Positions 36,180 to 45,236 of a stretch of 64,000 nt of DNA are shown piece after piece. The stretch is from Hyphomicrobium sp. (GTDB taxonomy: Bacteria; Pseudomonadota; Alphaproteobacteria; Rhizobiales; Hyphomicrobiaceae), in NCBI GenBank assembly GCA_022844105.1, contig JALHMJ010000003.1, forward strand, positions 17,887 through 81,886, in the 5' to 3' direction. Numbering within the stretch: the stretch's first letter is position 1; every line of letters begins with the position of its first letter. Under the pieces are notes generated by a model. That model worked only from the letters and a program-made list of their open reading frames with translations, did not search any database and had not been told where the DNA came from. The position numbers and the translations under genes were made by a program.

Positions 36180-39100
36180 GTGGCAGACATTTTCGGTACA
36201 GCCGCCAATGATGTATTGGCCGGCACAACGGCAGCCGACCGCATCGAAGGCGGGGCCGGCAACGATCGCATCAACGGCGGCGCGGGCGACGACGAAATTC
36301 TCGGAGGCGTCGGCGCTGACATTCTGACGGGCGACGCCGGCAACGATCGCATATATGGCGAAGACGGCAACGACGGCGTTTATGGCGGCGGCGGCGATGA
36401 TTTTGTCGATGGTGGCGTTGGTGACGACATTCTCTTCGGCGATGGCGGTAACGACACGCTGATCGGCGGCGTTGGCAATGACCGCATCTCCGGCGGCATC
36501 GGCAACGACACCATCGACGGTGGCGCGGGTAACGACACACTGAATGGCGAAGCCGGCGACGACACGTTCGTCTGGCGAACAGGCGACGGCCAGGACACGA
36601 TCATCGGCGGAGGCGGCGCCGACCGCATCGAGTTGGTCCTTTCCGCAGCCGACATCACGGCGTCCGTGCGCGCCGATTTCGAAGCCTACCAAGCCTGGGC
36701 AGCGCAACAGGCGGCCGCTGCCGGATCGGTCGCCAACCTCGCCGCGCAGACCACGGGCGCGTCATTTACGTTCGCTTCCCTCGGGCTGACCATTTCGGTG
36801 ATCGAGACCGTCGCCGTCAAAGTCGACGGCCGCGCGGTCGCCGTCGCCGACCTCATCAATTCCGCACCCGTGGCGAACGCCGCCGCTCAGATCGCCGGGG
36901 TGGAAGACCAAGTGCTCTCGGGCGCTATTGCGGCAACCGATGCCGATGGCGACGCGCTGAGCTTCGTCGTTGAAACTGGCCCGGTGAAAGGAACTGTCGC
37001 CCTCGATAGTGCGACTGGTCGATTCATTTACACGCCGGCGGCCGATATCAGCGGTAACGATAGCTTCGTCGTGCGCATCACAGATAGCCGTGGCGCCAGC
37101 GTTGCCCAGACCGTCAATGTTGCAATCGCCGCTGTCGCCGACGCACCCACGGTCGTTGCCGCTGATGCGACGGCCGTGCTGGCACAGCCCGTGGTTGGCA
37201 CTGAGGCGAGCGACGTTATTGTCGGCAACGCAATACCCGCCACTGCAACCCTCGGTCTGGTCATCGGCGCAGGCCTTGCCGACATCGATGGTTCGGAAGG
37301 TCTCGCCATTCACATTGCAGGCATTCCTGATGCAGGCGCTCTGTCCGCCGGTGTCAAGCAAGCCGACGGAACTTGGCTACTGACAGCCGCTGACCTTGTC
37401 GATCTGAAGTTGACCGCGCCGACCGGCGCCGATTTTTTACTGACAGCGACCGCCACCGCGACTGACGCCAATGGCTCGGCCAGCTCGTCCTCCACCGAAT
37501 TTCACGTCACATTCGATCACACCGGGCTGGGTGACGATGTGATTGACGGCGCGGGCGGCGACGACATCATCGAAGCCGGCCACGGCAATGATCGTGTGAG
37601 CGGCGGAAAGGGCGACGATACGTTCATTCAGCACGCCGGCGATGGCACCGATGTCGTCTCAGGCGGCGATGGTCACGACGTGCTCGAATTGGTCCTCTCA
37701 TCGGCCGACGTCACGCCGCAATTCCTCGCCGAACTGTCGGACTTTCAAGGCTGGATGGCGAAGGGTGCGGATGGCGTATTCGGCTTCAACACTCTCGGTC
37801 TCACCGTCGACACGATCGAATATCTTGTCGTATCAGTTGACGGTCTCCCTGTAAGCATTGCCGAATTGTTGAACGTCGCACCGACGGCCGAGGCCGTCAC
37901 CAAGAGCGCGACGTTCGAAGACACAGCCGTAAAGGGCCAAGTGACCGCAGTCGATGCAAACGGCGACGTGTTGACATATATGGTCGAAAAGGGTCCAGCG
38001 AACGGCACCGTGACGCTCGATCCGAACACCGGGGCGTTTGTTTACACACCGGGCCACGACATCAGCGGCAACGACAGCTTCGTCGTGCGCGTGTCGGACC
38101 CGTTTGGCGCCAGCGTCGTCCAAAAAGTCGAAGTTGCGGTTGCCGCCCAGGCCGATGCACCCACCTTGTCCGCGGTGAAAGCAGACGTCGATGTGGCGCG
38201 CATCAGCACGTTGACCGGCACGCGCGGGAACGATGTCATCCGCGGTGATCAGCATGTCGCGACAGCAACTGTGGCGCTCGTCATCGCCGCAGCCTTGATG
38301 GATACGGATGGGTCGGAAAGCCTCAGTGTCCGCATCTCTGGCGTGCCAGATGGTGCGACGCTTTCGGCCGGCGCGCGCCAGTCCGACGGCGCGTGGTTGC
38401 TTGGGCAGAAAGATCTCAACGGGCTGATGCTGACAGCGCCGACTGCGAAAGATCTGACGCTGACGGTGACCGCCATTGCGAACGATGGCACATCGGTTGC
38501 GCAGTCCTCGACTGCGCTCGATGTCGCCTTCCATCACAGCAGCAACTTGAATGACACGATTATCGCCTCGGTCGGCACCGACACCTATGACGGCGCCAAC
38601 GGCATCGACACGGTCGACTACTCGTCGGCCGCGACCGCGGCCAACATCAACCTCGAATCAGGAAAGGCGTCGGGGCCTGGCACCCACACGCTGGTTGCGA
38701 TCGAGAACGCTGTTGGAACCGCCCAGGATGACAATATCACCGGTAACGCGGCCGCCAACATCCTCGAAGGCGGCGCGGGCAACGATCGCGTCAACGGTGG
38801 AGCTGGCAACGATGTCCTGGTCGACGGGGCCGGAAATGACCGCTACGACGGCGGCTCGGGCTATGATGTGCTCGACTACTCGAAGGCCACGCGCGGTGTC
38901 ACCGTTGATACCGATGACGGCGACGCGACCGGCATGGGTAACGATACATTCTCCAATGTAGAAAAAATCGTCGGGTCGAATTTCAACGACAGCTTCTTTG
39001 GCGACAAGGGTGTTGATACGTTCGACGGCGGCGCCGGCAACGACATGTTCCGCGGCTACGAAGGTTCTGATGTCTTCGCTGGCGGCGCGGGTAGGGACAC

Positions 39101-39389
39101 CTTCGTCTGGCAAGAAAAAGATGTTGTTTCTGGCAAGAAATCCCAGGGTGTCGACTCCATAACGGATTTCGGTGCGGGCGACAAACTTGACTTGAGCGAT
39201 ATCACCGACTCGCTTTTCGGCAATCTTCTAGGGTCCGATCCCTCGACAGTGATCAAAGTGACGGACGGCGCCGTAGGATCAATGGTGGCCGTAAAGGTCG
39301 GCAATACGTTTTACGACGTGGTGGTGTTGCAGAATGTTCACGGCGTCACCGCCGCGTCCCTTATCGCCGACGGCCAACTGATCGCGTAA
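36180..39389 (+). CDS. Large RTX calcium-binding protein with cadherin/VCBS-like modules, type I secreted
   Basis: 1069 aa, no cysteine-rich or catalytic region. Residues 8-125 are about a dozen glycine-rich nonapeptides (GGAGNDRI type) that bind Ca2+ as a beta roll. Two copies of a ~330-aa unit follow, about 36524-37530 and 37581-38550. Each has a short RTX stretch, an ELVLSSADV-type segment and a cadherin-like module containing ISGNDSFVVR. Another RTX block (about residues 800-980) and a Cys-free C-terminus ending LIADGQLIA, the expected uncleaved secretion signal, close the protein. GTG 36180 has GGGAGCG upstream. The exporter genes lie directly downstream. Likely a surface or matrix adhesin or scaffold. 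Confidence 0.88.
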   Translation: MADIFGTAANDVLAGTTAADRIEGGAGNDRINGGAGDDEILGGVGADILTGDAGNDRIYGEDGNDGVYGGGGDDFVDGGVGDDILFGDGGNDTLIGGVGNDRISGGIGNDTIDGGAGNDTLNGEAGDDTFVWRTGDGQDTIIGGGGADRIELVLSAADITASVRADFEAYQAWAAQQAAAAGSVANLAAQTTGASFTFASLGLTISVIETVAVKVDGRAVAVADLINSAPVANAAAQIAGVEDQVLSGAIAATDADGDALSFVVETGPVKGTVALDSATGRFIYTPAADISGNDSFVVRITDSRGASVAQTVNVAIAAVADAPTVVAADATAVLAQPVVGTEASDVIVGNAIPATATLGLVIGAGLADIDGSEGLAIHIAGIPDAGALSAGVKQADGTWLLTAADLVDLKLTAPTGADFLLTATATATDANGSASSSSTEFHVTFDHTGLGDDVIDGAGGDDIIEAGHGNDRVSGGKGDDTFIQHAGDGTDVVSGGDGHDVLELVLSSADVTPQFLAELSDFQGWMAKGADGVFGFNTLGLTVDTIEYLVVSVDGLPVSIAELLNVAPTAEAVTKSATFEDTAVKGQVTAVDANGDVLTYMVEKGPANGTVTLDPNTGAFVYTPGHDISGNDSFVVRVSDPFGASVVQKVEVAVAAQADAPTLSAVKADVDVARISTLTGTRGNDVIRGDQHVATATVALVIAAALMDTDGSESLSVRISGVPDGATLSAGARQSDGAWLLGQKDLNGLMLTAPTAKDLTLTVTAIANDGTSVAQSSTALDVAFHHSSNLNDTIIASVGTDTYDGANGIDTVDYSSAATAANINLESGKASGPGTHTLVAIENAVGTAQDDNITGNAAANILEGGAGNDRVNGGAGNDVLVDGAGNDRYDGGSGYDVLDYSKATRGVTVDTDDGDATGMGNDTFSNVEKIVGSNFNDSFFGDKGVDTFDGGAGNDMFRGYEGSDVFAGGAGRDTFVWQEKDVVSGKKSQGVDSITDFGAGDKLDLSDITDSLFGNLLGSDPSTVIKVTDGAVGSMVAVKVGNTFYDVVVLQNVHGVTAASLIADGQLIA

Positions 39390-39531
39390 ACAGAACTTCA
39401 ACGCCGGCTCGGCTTTACAACATGAGTCGTCCGGCCTTGGTTATCAAAGCGTTTACACGTTCGGGTTACTTTGCAGGTCTGCGTCTGTCGTCATGACGGT
39501 CGCAGTCATGCTCTGACCCGTGGGATATGTC

Positions 39532-41226
39532 ATGCGTACCTCGAGGCGGATGCTGAAACAGGTGCGCCGTGCGTTATTCGCCGCGTTCCTGTTCAGCGGC
39601 TGCATCAATATTCTGATGCTCGCCACACCCCTTTACATCCTGCAGATTTTCGAGACGGTCGTACCGCTCGCCAGCCTCGAAACGCTGGCACTGCTGTCCG
39701 CAATGGTCGCCGCCACACTGCTGACGTCTGCCGCCGTTGAAACCGCCCGCGATACGATCCTGCTACGGTCGGCGTATTGGCTCGACCACGAACTTGGCCA
39801 TTACATACTTGAGAACGGTGTCCGGTTGGCGACGCCGGGCGCCGAGATGCGCCAGGACGCGGCAGCCTTGGAGCGACTGCGCGCGTTTATAGCCAGTCCG
39901 TCCATCATTCCGCTGTTCGATGCGCCATGGACACCGGTATTCCTGGCGGCGCTCTTTGTGTTGAATCCGCTGATCGGTGCCGTGGGTGCGACCTGTGCGG
40001 TGCTGCTGTTCGTGTTTTCTCTGCTTCTGAGCAAAGCAACCTCGCGCGCGGAATCCGAAAGGGCAAAAAGTGCCGAGCGTTCGCAGCAGTGGTGGCAGAC
40101 GGTCACCGGCAACGCCCAGTATGCCGGCGCTCTCGGTCTTGCCCGGGGAGCCGCCGACAGCTGGGAAGTTTCAAATCGGGCGCAAATCAGTGCCGGCTAT
40201 TCGATCGGTAAGCGCACCGCATTTCTGCGTGCTCTATCCCGCTTCGTCCGGATCGGGGCTCAGATCGCACTCTACGGCTGTGGCGCCTGGCTCATAATCA
40301 AGGGCGAGCTTGCGCCCGGCGCGTTGGTGGCCGCGGCGATCCTGATGGCCCGTGCGCTCTCACCGCTCGAGGGATTGGTCGGCTCCATCCGTGCGATCGG
40401 GGCTGCCGGCGCGGGCTACCGGCGGCTCGCTTCACTTCCTCCCGATGCCGTCACACCGCGCTTGACGGCGGAGGGCAACCCGGTCGCCGGCCGCATCGAG
40501 GTGCGCGACGTGACCTACTATCACCCCGGCCGAAAGACGCCGGCTCTGCGATCCGTTTCACTGGCGATCGAGCCCGGCCAGTGCATCGGGATTGTCGGGC
40601 CGAACGGGTCGGGCAAATCCACCCTGGCGGCCTTGCTCGCCGGCGCCGCGCTTCCCGCGCACGGCGCCGCCGATCTCGACGGCATTCCGATTGCAAAGTG
40701 GCAGCGTGTTGGCTCCTCGCCTCCGATCGGATACCTGCCCGACGAACCGATCCTGATCGACGGCACGGTGCATGAAAATATCGCCCGCTTCGGCGAAGCC
40801 TCGCTCATGTCCGTAGCAGAGGCTTCAATCCGCGCCGGTGTTCTTGAAACGCTGAAAGCGCTTCCTTTCGGCTTTGACACGCCCGTCGGCCCGCAAGGCC
40901 ACGCGCTCGCCCTGCGCGAGCGACGCGCTGTGTCGTTCGCTCGCGCCGTGTTCGGCGCCCCGAAGATCGTCGTTGTCGACGAACCGGAACTGGGCCTCGA
41001 TGGCGCTGCGCTGCGACGCCTGATCTCCACGCTCAAGGAATTGAAAGAGCGCGGCACGACGCTGGTCATCGCAACGCAAGACCCGCGTTTGCTTGAGCTG
41101 TGTACAAGTATCGTCGTCATGAACGCCGGGACGATCCAAGCTTCCGGACCAGCAGCCGACGTCAAGAACCAGATCGCCACCGAACGCCGCGCCCAGGCTG
41201 CGGCGGAACAGCCAGCCTATCACTGA
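39532..41226 (+). CDS. Type I secretion ABC transporter (PrsD/HlyB family) with degenerate ATPase motifs
   Basis: 564-aa half-transporter: a membrane domain (about residues 15-300) and a C-terminal ATPase. Walker A GPNGSGKST and Walker B KIVVVDEPE are intact. However, the signature region reads ALALRERRAVSFARA instead of the family's LSAGQ/LSGGQ, the Q-loop reads GYLPDEP (Asp for Gln) and the H-loop reads IATQDP (Thr for His). The frame is continuous. It lies 142 bp after the RTX gene and overlaps nothing; the HlyD-type gene starts 32 bp later. ATG 39532 (GGGA 6 nt upstream) is preferred over GTG 39520. It most likely exports the RTX protein. Confidence 0.87.
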   Translation: MRTSRRMLKQVRRALFAAFLFSGCINILMLATPLYILQIFETVVPLASLETLALLSAMVAATLLTSAAVETARDTILLRSAYWLDHELGHYILENGVRLATPGAEMRQDAAALERLRAFIASPSIIPLFDAPWTPVFLAALFVLNPLIGAVGATCAVLLFVFSLLLSKATSRAESERAKSAERSQQWWQTVTGNAQYAGALGLARGAADSWEVSNRAQISAGYSIGKRTAFLRALSRFVRIGAQIALYGCGAWLIIKGELAPGALVAAAILMARALSPLEGLVGSIRAIGAAGAGYRRLASLPPDAVTPRLTAEGNPVAGRIEVRDVTYYHPGRKTPALRSVSLAIEPGQCIGIVGPNGSGKSTLAALLAGAALPAHGAADLDGIPIAKWQRVGSSPPIGYLPDEPILIDGTVHENIARFGEASLMSVAEASIRAGVLETLKALPFGFDTPVGPQGHALALRERRAVSFARAVFGAPKIVVVDEPELGLDGAALRRLISTLKELKERGTTLVIATQDPRLLELCTSIVVMNAGTIQASGPAADVKNQIATERRAQAAAEQPAYH

Positions 41227-41258
41227 CCACCGCGACTGTGGCCGATGAGGACACCACG

Positions 41259-42230
41259 ATGACCTTTATGCCGTCTTCCAGCGACTTCAACGCACAAGAG
41301 CGGCAGGTCCCGCGTCTTGATATTCGGCTGCCCATCGCGCTTGGGATGCTTGTCATTGCAATCTTTGCCGCGGCCAGCGTAGGTACGGCGGCACTTGCGC
41401 CACTCGACAAGGGTGTCGGCATGCCGGGTACGGTCATTGTCGAGAGCAAGGTGAAACCGGTTCAGCATCCACGCGGAGGCAGCATCGCGGAAATTCACGT
41501 CCGCGACGGGCAGGAAGTCAAGGCCGGCGATATTCTCGTCACCCTCGACACCCGCACCATCGATGAACAGATTGCGGCTTTGAAAGCTCAATCCGATGCG
41601 GCCCGCCGTCAGCTCGAATTGGCCCAGATGGAAACCGCCACCATCGCTGATCTCGCCGATCGCAAACTCGCAGCCAAGTCGCGCGTCCTTGCGCTCCAGC
41701 GTCAGGTTGCCGAAATCGAAAAGGAGAATGCCGGCATCAGCGCCCGCATTGCCGTGGCCGAGCAGGACCTGGAGCGCTCGATCCTGCGCGCCCCGGTGGC
41801 AGGTCGGGTTCTCGACATGCAGGTTTTCTCGCCGGGCGTCGTCATTCAGCCCGGCGCCAAGGTGATGGACATCGTTCCCGACGGCGATCGCTTGGTCATC
41901 GAAGGCCGCCTGTCGCCCAATCAAATCGAGAATGTCAAACCGGGAATGCCAGCCAAAGTCTGGCTGACGGCCCTGAGTTGGCGTGAGCAGCGGCCCTTGC
42001 CGGCGCGGCTTGCCTGGGTATCCGCCGACAGCATCGAAGATCGTCGCACGGGTCAGCCATATTTCACCGCTCGCGTCGAAATCGAGAACGCCCCGGCAGA
42101 TAGTCCCAAGCGGAGCGCCCTGCAGCCAGGCATGCGAGCGGAAATCTTGTTGGTCACCGGCCAGCGGACGCTGTTCGATCAATTGGTCGAACCTGTCGTA
42201 CGCAACATCAACCGCGCCTTCCGCGGCTGA
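41259..42230 (+). CDS. Type I secretion membrane fusion protein (HlyD/PrsE family), short
   Basis: 323-aa periplasmic adaptor linking the ABC protein to a TolC-type channel. A short cytoplasmic N-terminus and one membrane helix (about residues 24-45) are followed by the lipoyl half-motif VQHPRGGSIAEIHVRDGQEVKAGDIL. A coiled-coil hairpin of only about 80 residues, the second lipoyl half (LRAPVAGRVLDMQVFSPG) and the beta-barrel domain with PGMPAKVWLTAL complete it. PrsE/HlyD proteins usually have 430-480 aa with a much longer hairpin, so this one is compact. GAGGA precedes ATG 41259. No TolC homologue is in the window. Confidence 0.88.
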   Translation: MTFMPSSSDFNAQERQVPRLDIRLPIALGMLVIAIFAAASVGTAALAPLDKGVGMPGTVIVESKVKPVQHPRGGSIAEIHVRDGQEVKAGDILVTLDTRTIDEQIAALKAQSDAARRQLELAQMETATIADLADRKLAAKSRVLALQRQVAEIEKENAGISARIAVAEQDLERSILRAPVAGRVLDMQVFSPGVVIQPGAKVMDIVPDGDRLVIEGRLSPNQIENVKPGMPAKVWLTALSWREQRPLPARLAWVSADSIEDRRTGQPYFTARVEIENAPADSPKRSALQPGMRAEILLVTGQRTLFDQLVEPVVRNINRAFRG

Positions 42231-42252
42231 GCCAACAGCAGAGACCTCGACG

Positions 42253-43128
42253 ATGAGCCAGCCACTGTCCGCCAAGATGATCGTCAATACGGTCGGCGTC
42301 GTTGCCGCACTGATTGTAGGAGGCTGGGTGGCCTACTCCGCCTTAAAAAGTGATGCGCCCGCGATTTGCGAGGGCCGCTATCCCACATCGACGCGCTTCT
42401 CGCTAACGTCCGAAAACGGCCAACCCGTCTCTTTGAGTGAGCTGCAAGCACGGATAGGATCCAGCGAATGGGGGCTGATGGAGAACGCCCTAGTGCTGGA
42501 ACCCAAGGACGGCGACAAACATCCGGTTCTGGCGGTCAGGCTCGCTGAAGGAACCAGCAGCGGATATAAACCCGATCAGCAACGCGGCGGCCTCAGCTTC
42601 GCGTGGATGCCGTCAGAAATGCGGGATGCGGCTCCGAAATCAGCCTGTCTCAGCTACCGCCTCTTTTTTCCGCCAGGCTTTGCCTTCGCCGGCGGCGGCT
42701 CGCTTCCAGGTCTGGGGATGGGTGACGCATTTGAACCGCGCGGCGATGCCGTCGTCGGCGCAGGTGCCGCCGCGCGACCAGGCTGGAGCCGCGAGGGATC
42801 ACCACTGGTAAATGTTCAATTCGCAACCGATGAGGGTTGGAAAAATCCTGCCGCCTTGAATTCGAAAAAGAAATGGCCGTCTGGACGTTGGGTCAACGTC
42901 GAACAAGAAGTCATTTTAAATGATGCGGGAAAGAAGAACGGCATCATTAGGCTCTGGCTTGACGGTGAATTGATCGGCGAGAACAAGAAAATAGGATTGC
43001 GCGGCGACGAAGCGATCGTCATGTCGGGCGTCATGGCGGATATCCATTATGGCAGCGTCAGCAGCGCATCCACCGCGCCGGCCGATACGCAGATCCGAGT
43101 GTCGCCGTTCATCGTTAGGTGGCAATAA
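42253..43128 (+). CDS. Membrane-anchored polysaccharide lyase 14-like protein
   Basis: 291 aa. The N-terminus is an uncleaved-looking membrane anchor (about residues 9-30), so the rest is periplasmic. The core phrase CLSYRLFFPPGFAFAGGG then SLPGLGMGD resembles the lyase-14 signature of a YRVYFP-type strand followed by a GGKLPGL-type loop. GRWVNVEQEVILND and GIIRLWLDGEL match the later beta-jelly-roll strands of that family (alginate and glucuronan lyases). In the loop a Ser stands where Lys is common, so activity is uncertain. It starts 22 bp after the HlyD gene and is therefore in the secretion operon. Family call is by eye. Confidence 0.65.
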   Translation: MSQPLSAKMIVNTVGVVAALIVGGWVAYSALKSDAPAICEGRYPTSTRFSLTSENGQPVSLSELQARIGSSEWGLMENALVLEPKDGDKHPVLAVRLAEGTSSGYKPDQQRGGLSFAWMPSEMRDAAPKSACLSYRLFFPPGFAFAGGGSLPGLGMGDAFEPRGDAVVGAGAAARPGWSREGSPLVNVQFATDEGWKNPAALNSKKKWPSGRWVNVEQEVILNDAGKKNGIIRLWLDGELIGENKKIGLRGDEAIVMSGVMADIHYGSVSSASTAPADTQIRVSPFIVRWQ

Positions 43129-43156
43129 TGGCTTTGTGTTCAGCTGGGAAAGATTC

Positions 43157-43501
43157 GTGGACCTGACGAGGCGACAAATCGCAATCATCTTCGCCGGCCT
43201 TTATTGCGCCGGTGGCGTGCTTTTGTTGTCGGATTATCTCGCCGACCATTCGGCTCCCGGAGCCCATTTACCTCTGGCTTGGCACGTCTTTCCAGTCTCG
43301 GTTGTGGTCACGATAATCGCTCTGTTGCTCGACAGTTCTGCACCCCTGGACCCGATCTGGTATGTGCCCGTCGCCGCCATCATTGGTGGCTTTCTGGCCG
43401 CAAATTGTCTTTGCGCTATTTCTCTTTTCAAAATTGTGGGCGGGCGCCGATCCAGTAGCGCTGAAAACAACGCCACGCCGTCCGCGCTGCCTGAAAATTG
43501 A
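43157..43501 (+). CDS. Small integral membrane protein, unknown function
   Basis: 114 aa with three hydrophobic helices (about residues 7-27, 38-60 and 66-92) and a polar Ser/Asn-rich tail. No family recognised. GTG 43157 has GGGAAAG about 5 nt upstream; GTG 43136 is another possible start. It begins 28 bp after the lyase-like gene and ends just before a strong terminator, so it is the last gene of the secretion/polysaccharide operon and could be a membrane accessory of it. Confidence 0.6.
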   Translation: MDLTRRQIAIIFAGLYCAGGVLLLSDYLADHSAPGAHLPLAWHVFPVSVVVTIIALLLDSSAPLDPIWYVPVAAIIGGFLAANCLCAISLFKIVGGRRSSSAENNATPSALPEN

Positions 43502-43691
43502 TCTCAATTGCGCGGCTGCTGTTCGAAACAGTATTTCGCGAGTGCGTTCAATTCTGCCAATACAGTCAGTTTACTCATTATTTACGAAGAACAAAAAATG
43601 CATTCCATGCCCTTGCGAAATCGGGGCCAAAAGTGTTTCCTGTTCAAACGCGTGGTGCCGTCCCCCATCCCCCCTAGGTGCCATGTTGTCG

Positions 43692-43724
43692 AGCCCGCGG
43701 TCTCCCCCCGACCGCGGGCTTTCT
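43692..43724 (+). terminator. Intrinsic terminator closing the secretion operon
   Basis: A perfect 11-bp inverted repeat, AGCCCGCGGTC (43692-43702) and GACCGCGGGCT (43710-43720), with a 7-base C-rich loop is followed by a T-rich stretch (TTCTATTTG). It lies between the small membrane protein gene and the convergent nuclease-like gene. Confidence 0.8.
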
Positions 43725-43725
43725 A

Positions 43726-45021
43726 TTTGTCCCGCGGCAAAAATCCTTGCGCCACAGCGTCCTCAACGGAACAGAACCAACGCTCGCCCCGATCCTCGCG
43801 CACAGTCACACGCGCGTAGTCGCTGTGATGCGGCAGAATGTAAAATTTGCGGCCTGACTGAATGCGCCCCTTGATCGGACAGCCGCCCGGAGTAGCCGCG
43901 GCCGCTGCAGCATAAAGACGTTCCCTCCAGGCATCCGGCCGCTCCACCTCTCCAGCCCAAAGCCCCGCTTTGGCTTCACGCGCCTCCGTCTCTTCCACCG
44001 AGTAGCGTGCCCACAGCGTGCCGTCCGCGAAGGCGTGCCCGCCGCGAACCAACGCAGCTCCAATATCGCCGTCGTCGTCGGCGCACGAACCGGTATTGAC
44101 GCCGTCGGCCTCACCGCTTTCGACACAGGACACAGTCCGGCGGCTGCGGACGCGCTTTTCAAAGGCCTGCTTGGCGACGGACCCGCAGGCCCATGATTTA
44201 CCGTCGGCACGGCGACAGATTTGTGCTGGATCCAGGAGCGTCAACCCATCGAGACGGATAAGGGTGCCGCTAATCCGCAACATACCCGGGCCCGCGGCGC
44301 GTGCCACACCGCGCACGGTGGCATCGGATGGCCCGGCGTTGGGTTGCTTCGTCTCCCGCGTCGCCGTCGCATCGGAATTGTCGAACCAGTGTTGAGCGAC
44401 AGGAACTGCAAACCAGAGCGCGATCGCGGCAAACAGACCCGCCGCAACCAGCGGACCGAGTGAACCCGCCCGATCCGCGACCTGTACGGCCCGCTCCGTC
44501 CGGTAAGCCCATTCGTCGTGTGCTTCGGGTGTATTGTCAAACAACTTCGGCCAGGCCCATAGAACAACTGCGACCAACGAAATGACCCCGAGAAGTCCGC
44601 TGTCCCAATCAAGTCCGAACTGAAGGCTACGGATCGCAAACCCACCGCCGGCCAGGCCCGCGATGCCGGCCAGAAGCAGTGGCACGCGCCCCGCCGCCAG
44701 CCGGGCGTTGATCGGCTCGGATGCCTCAGCCACGCCCAATCGAAGAGCCACGGCGCTGCGCACGATCAGGGCCGAACCTTTTTCCGCGCCGGCAGCCGCT
44801 CCCTCTGCCGCCGACCGGGCAACCTTGACCGCCGCCTGTCCCGCCGCCTCAGCGCCCGCCGAACCGACGGCCAGTCCCTTACGCCCGACCTCTTTCGCGC
44901 CCTCCACCGCGGCCGCCTTCGCCGCATCGAACTTGTTGCGTCGCTCCTGCCGTCGGACGAGCACCGTCGTGCGGACGTACTCTTTCCACTCGAAGCCGTC
45001 GTTTCGCCGCCACCAGCGCAA
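43726..45021 (-). CDS. Membrane protein with degenerate thermonuclease-like domain
   Basis: 432 aa; the stop codon is at the 43723-43725 end of the frame. Order: an Ala/Lys-rich amphipathic N-terminal region (about 30-100), three membrane helices (about 113-132, 143-159, 190-207), an SNase-like domain (about 245-365; IRLDGLTLLDPAQICRR, YSVEETEAREAKAGLWAGE) and a C-terminal GRKFYILPHH...RGERWFC domain (378-432). The Asp/Glu/Arg catalytic set looks lost: there is no DGDT, the APE glutamate is replaced, and no DRYGR follows. So a binding role is more likely than nuclease activity. Start is TTG 45021 with GGGAGATGAG upstream. Confidence 0.68.
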
Positions 45022-45236
45022 AATCTCATCTCCCGCTTATCGAGCCGGACTTATGACCCCAGTTCGGGCCGGATCGTGGCGGAGCCGGTCGCGGTGACGT
45101 CCAATTGTCATGCGATCAAGGAATGATCGCTTGAGCGCTGGACGACGTTATATTCCTGCTGGCCATCAGTATTGCCCGGCCTGCCACGTTTTGTTCTGCC
45201 ATTCATTCCGTGCCGCCAATCATGGAGAACCGCCAA

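Noticed and set aside
36165-36180. GTG 36165 as the RTX protein start
   Set aside because: GTG 36180 has GGGAGCG at the right distance and gives the MADIFGT start usual for RTX proteins.
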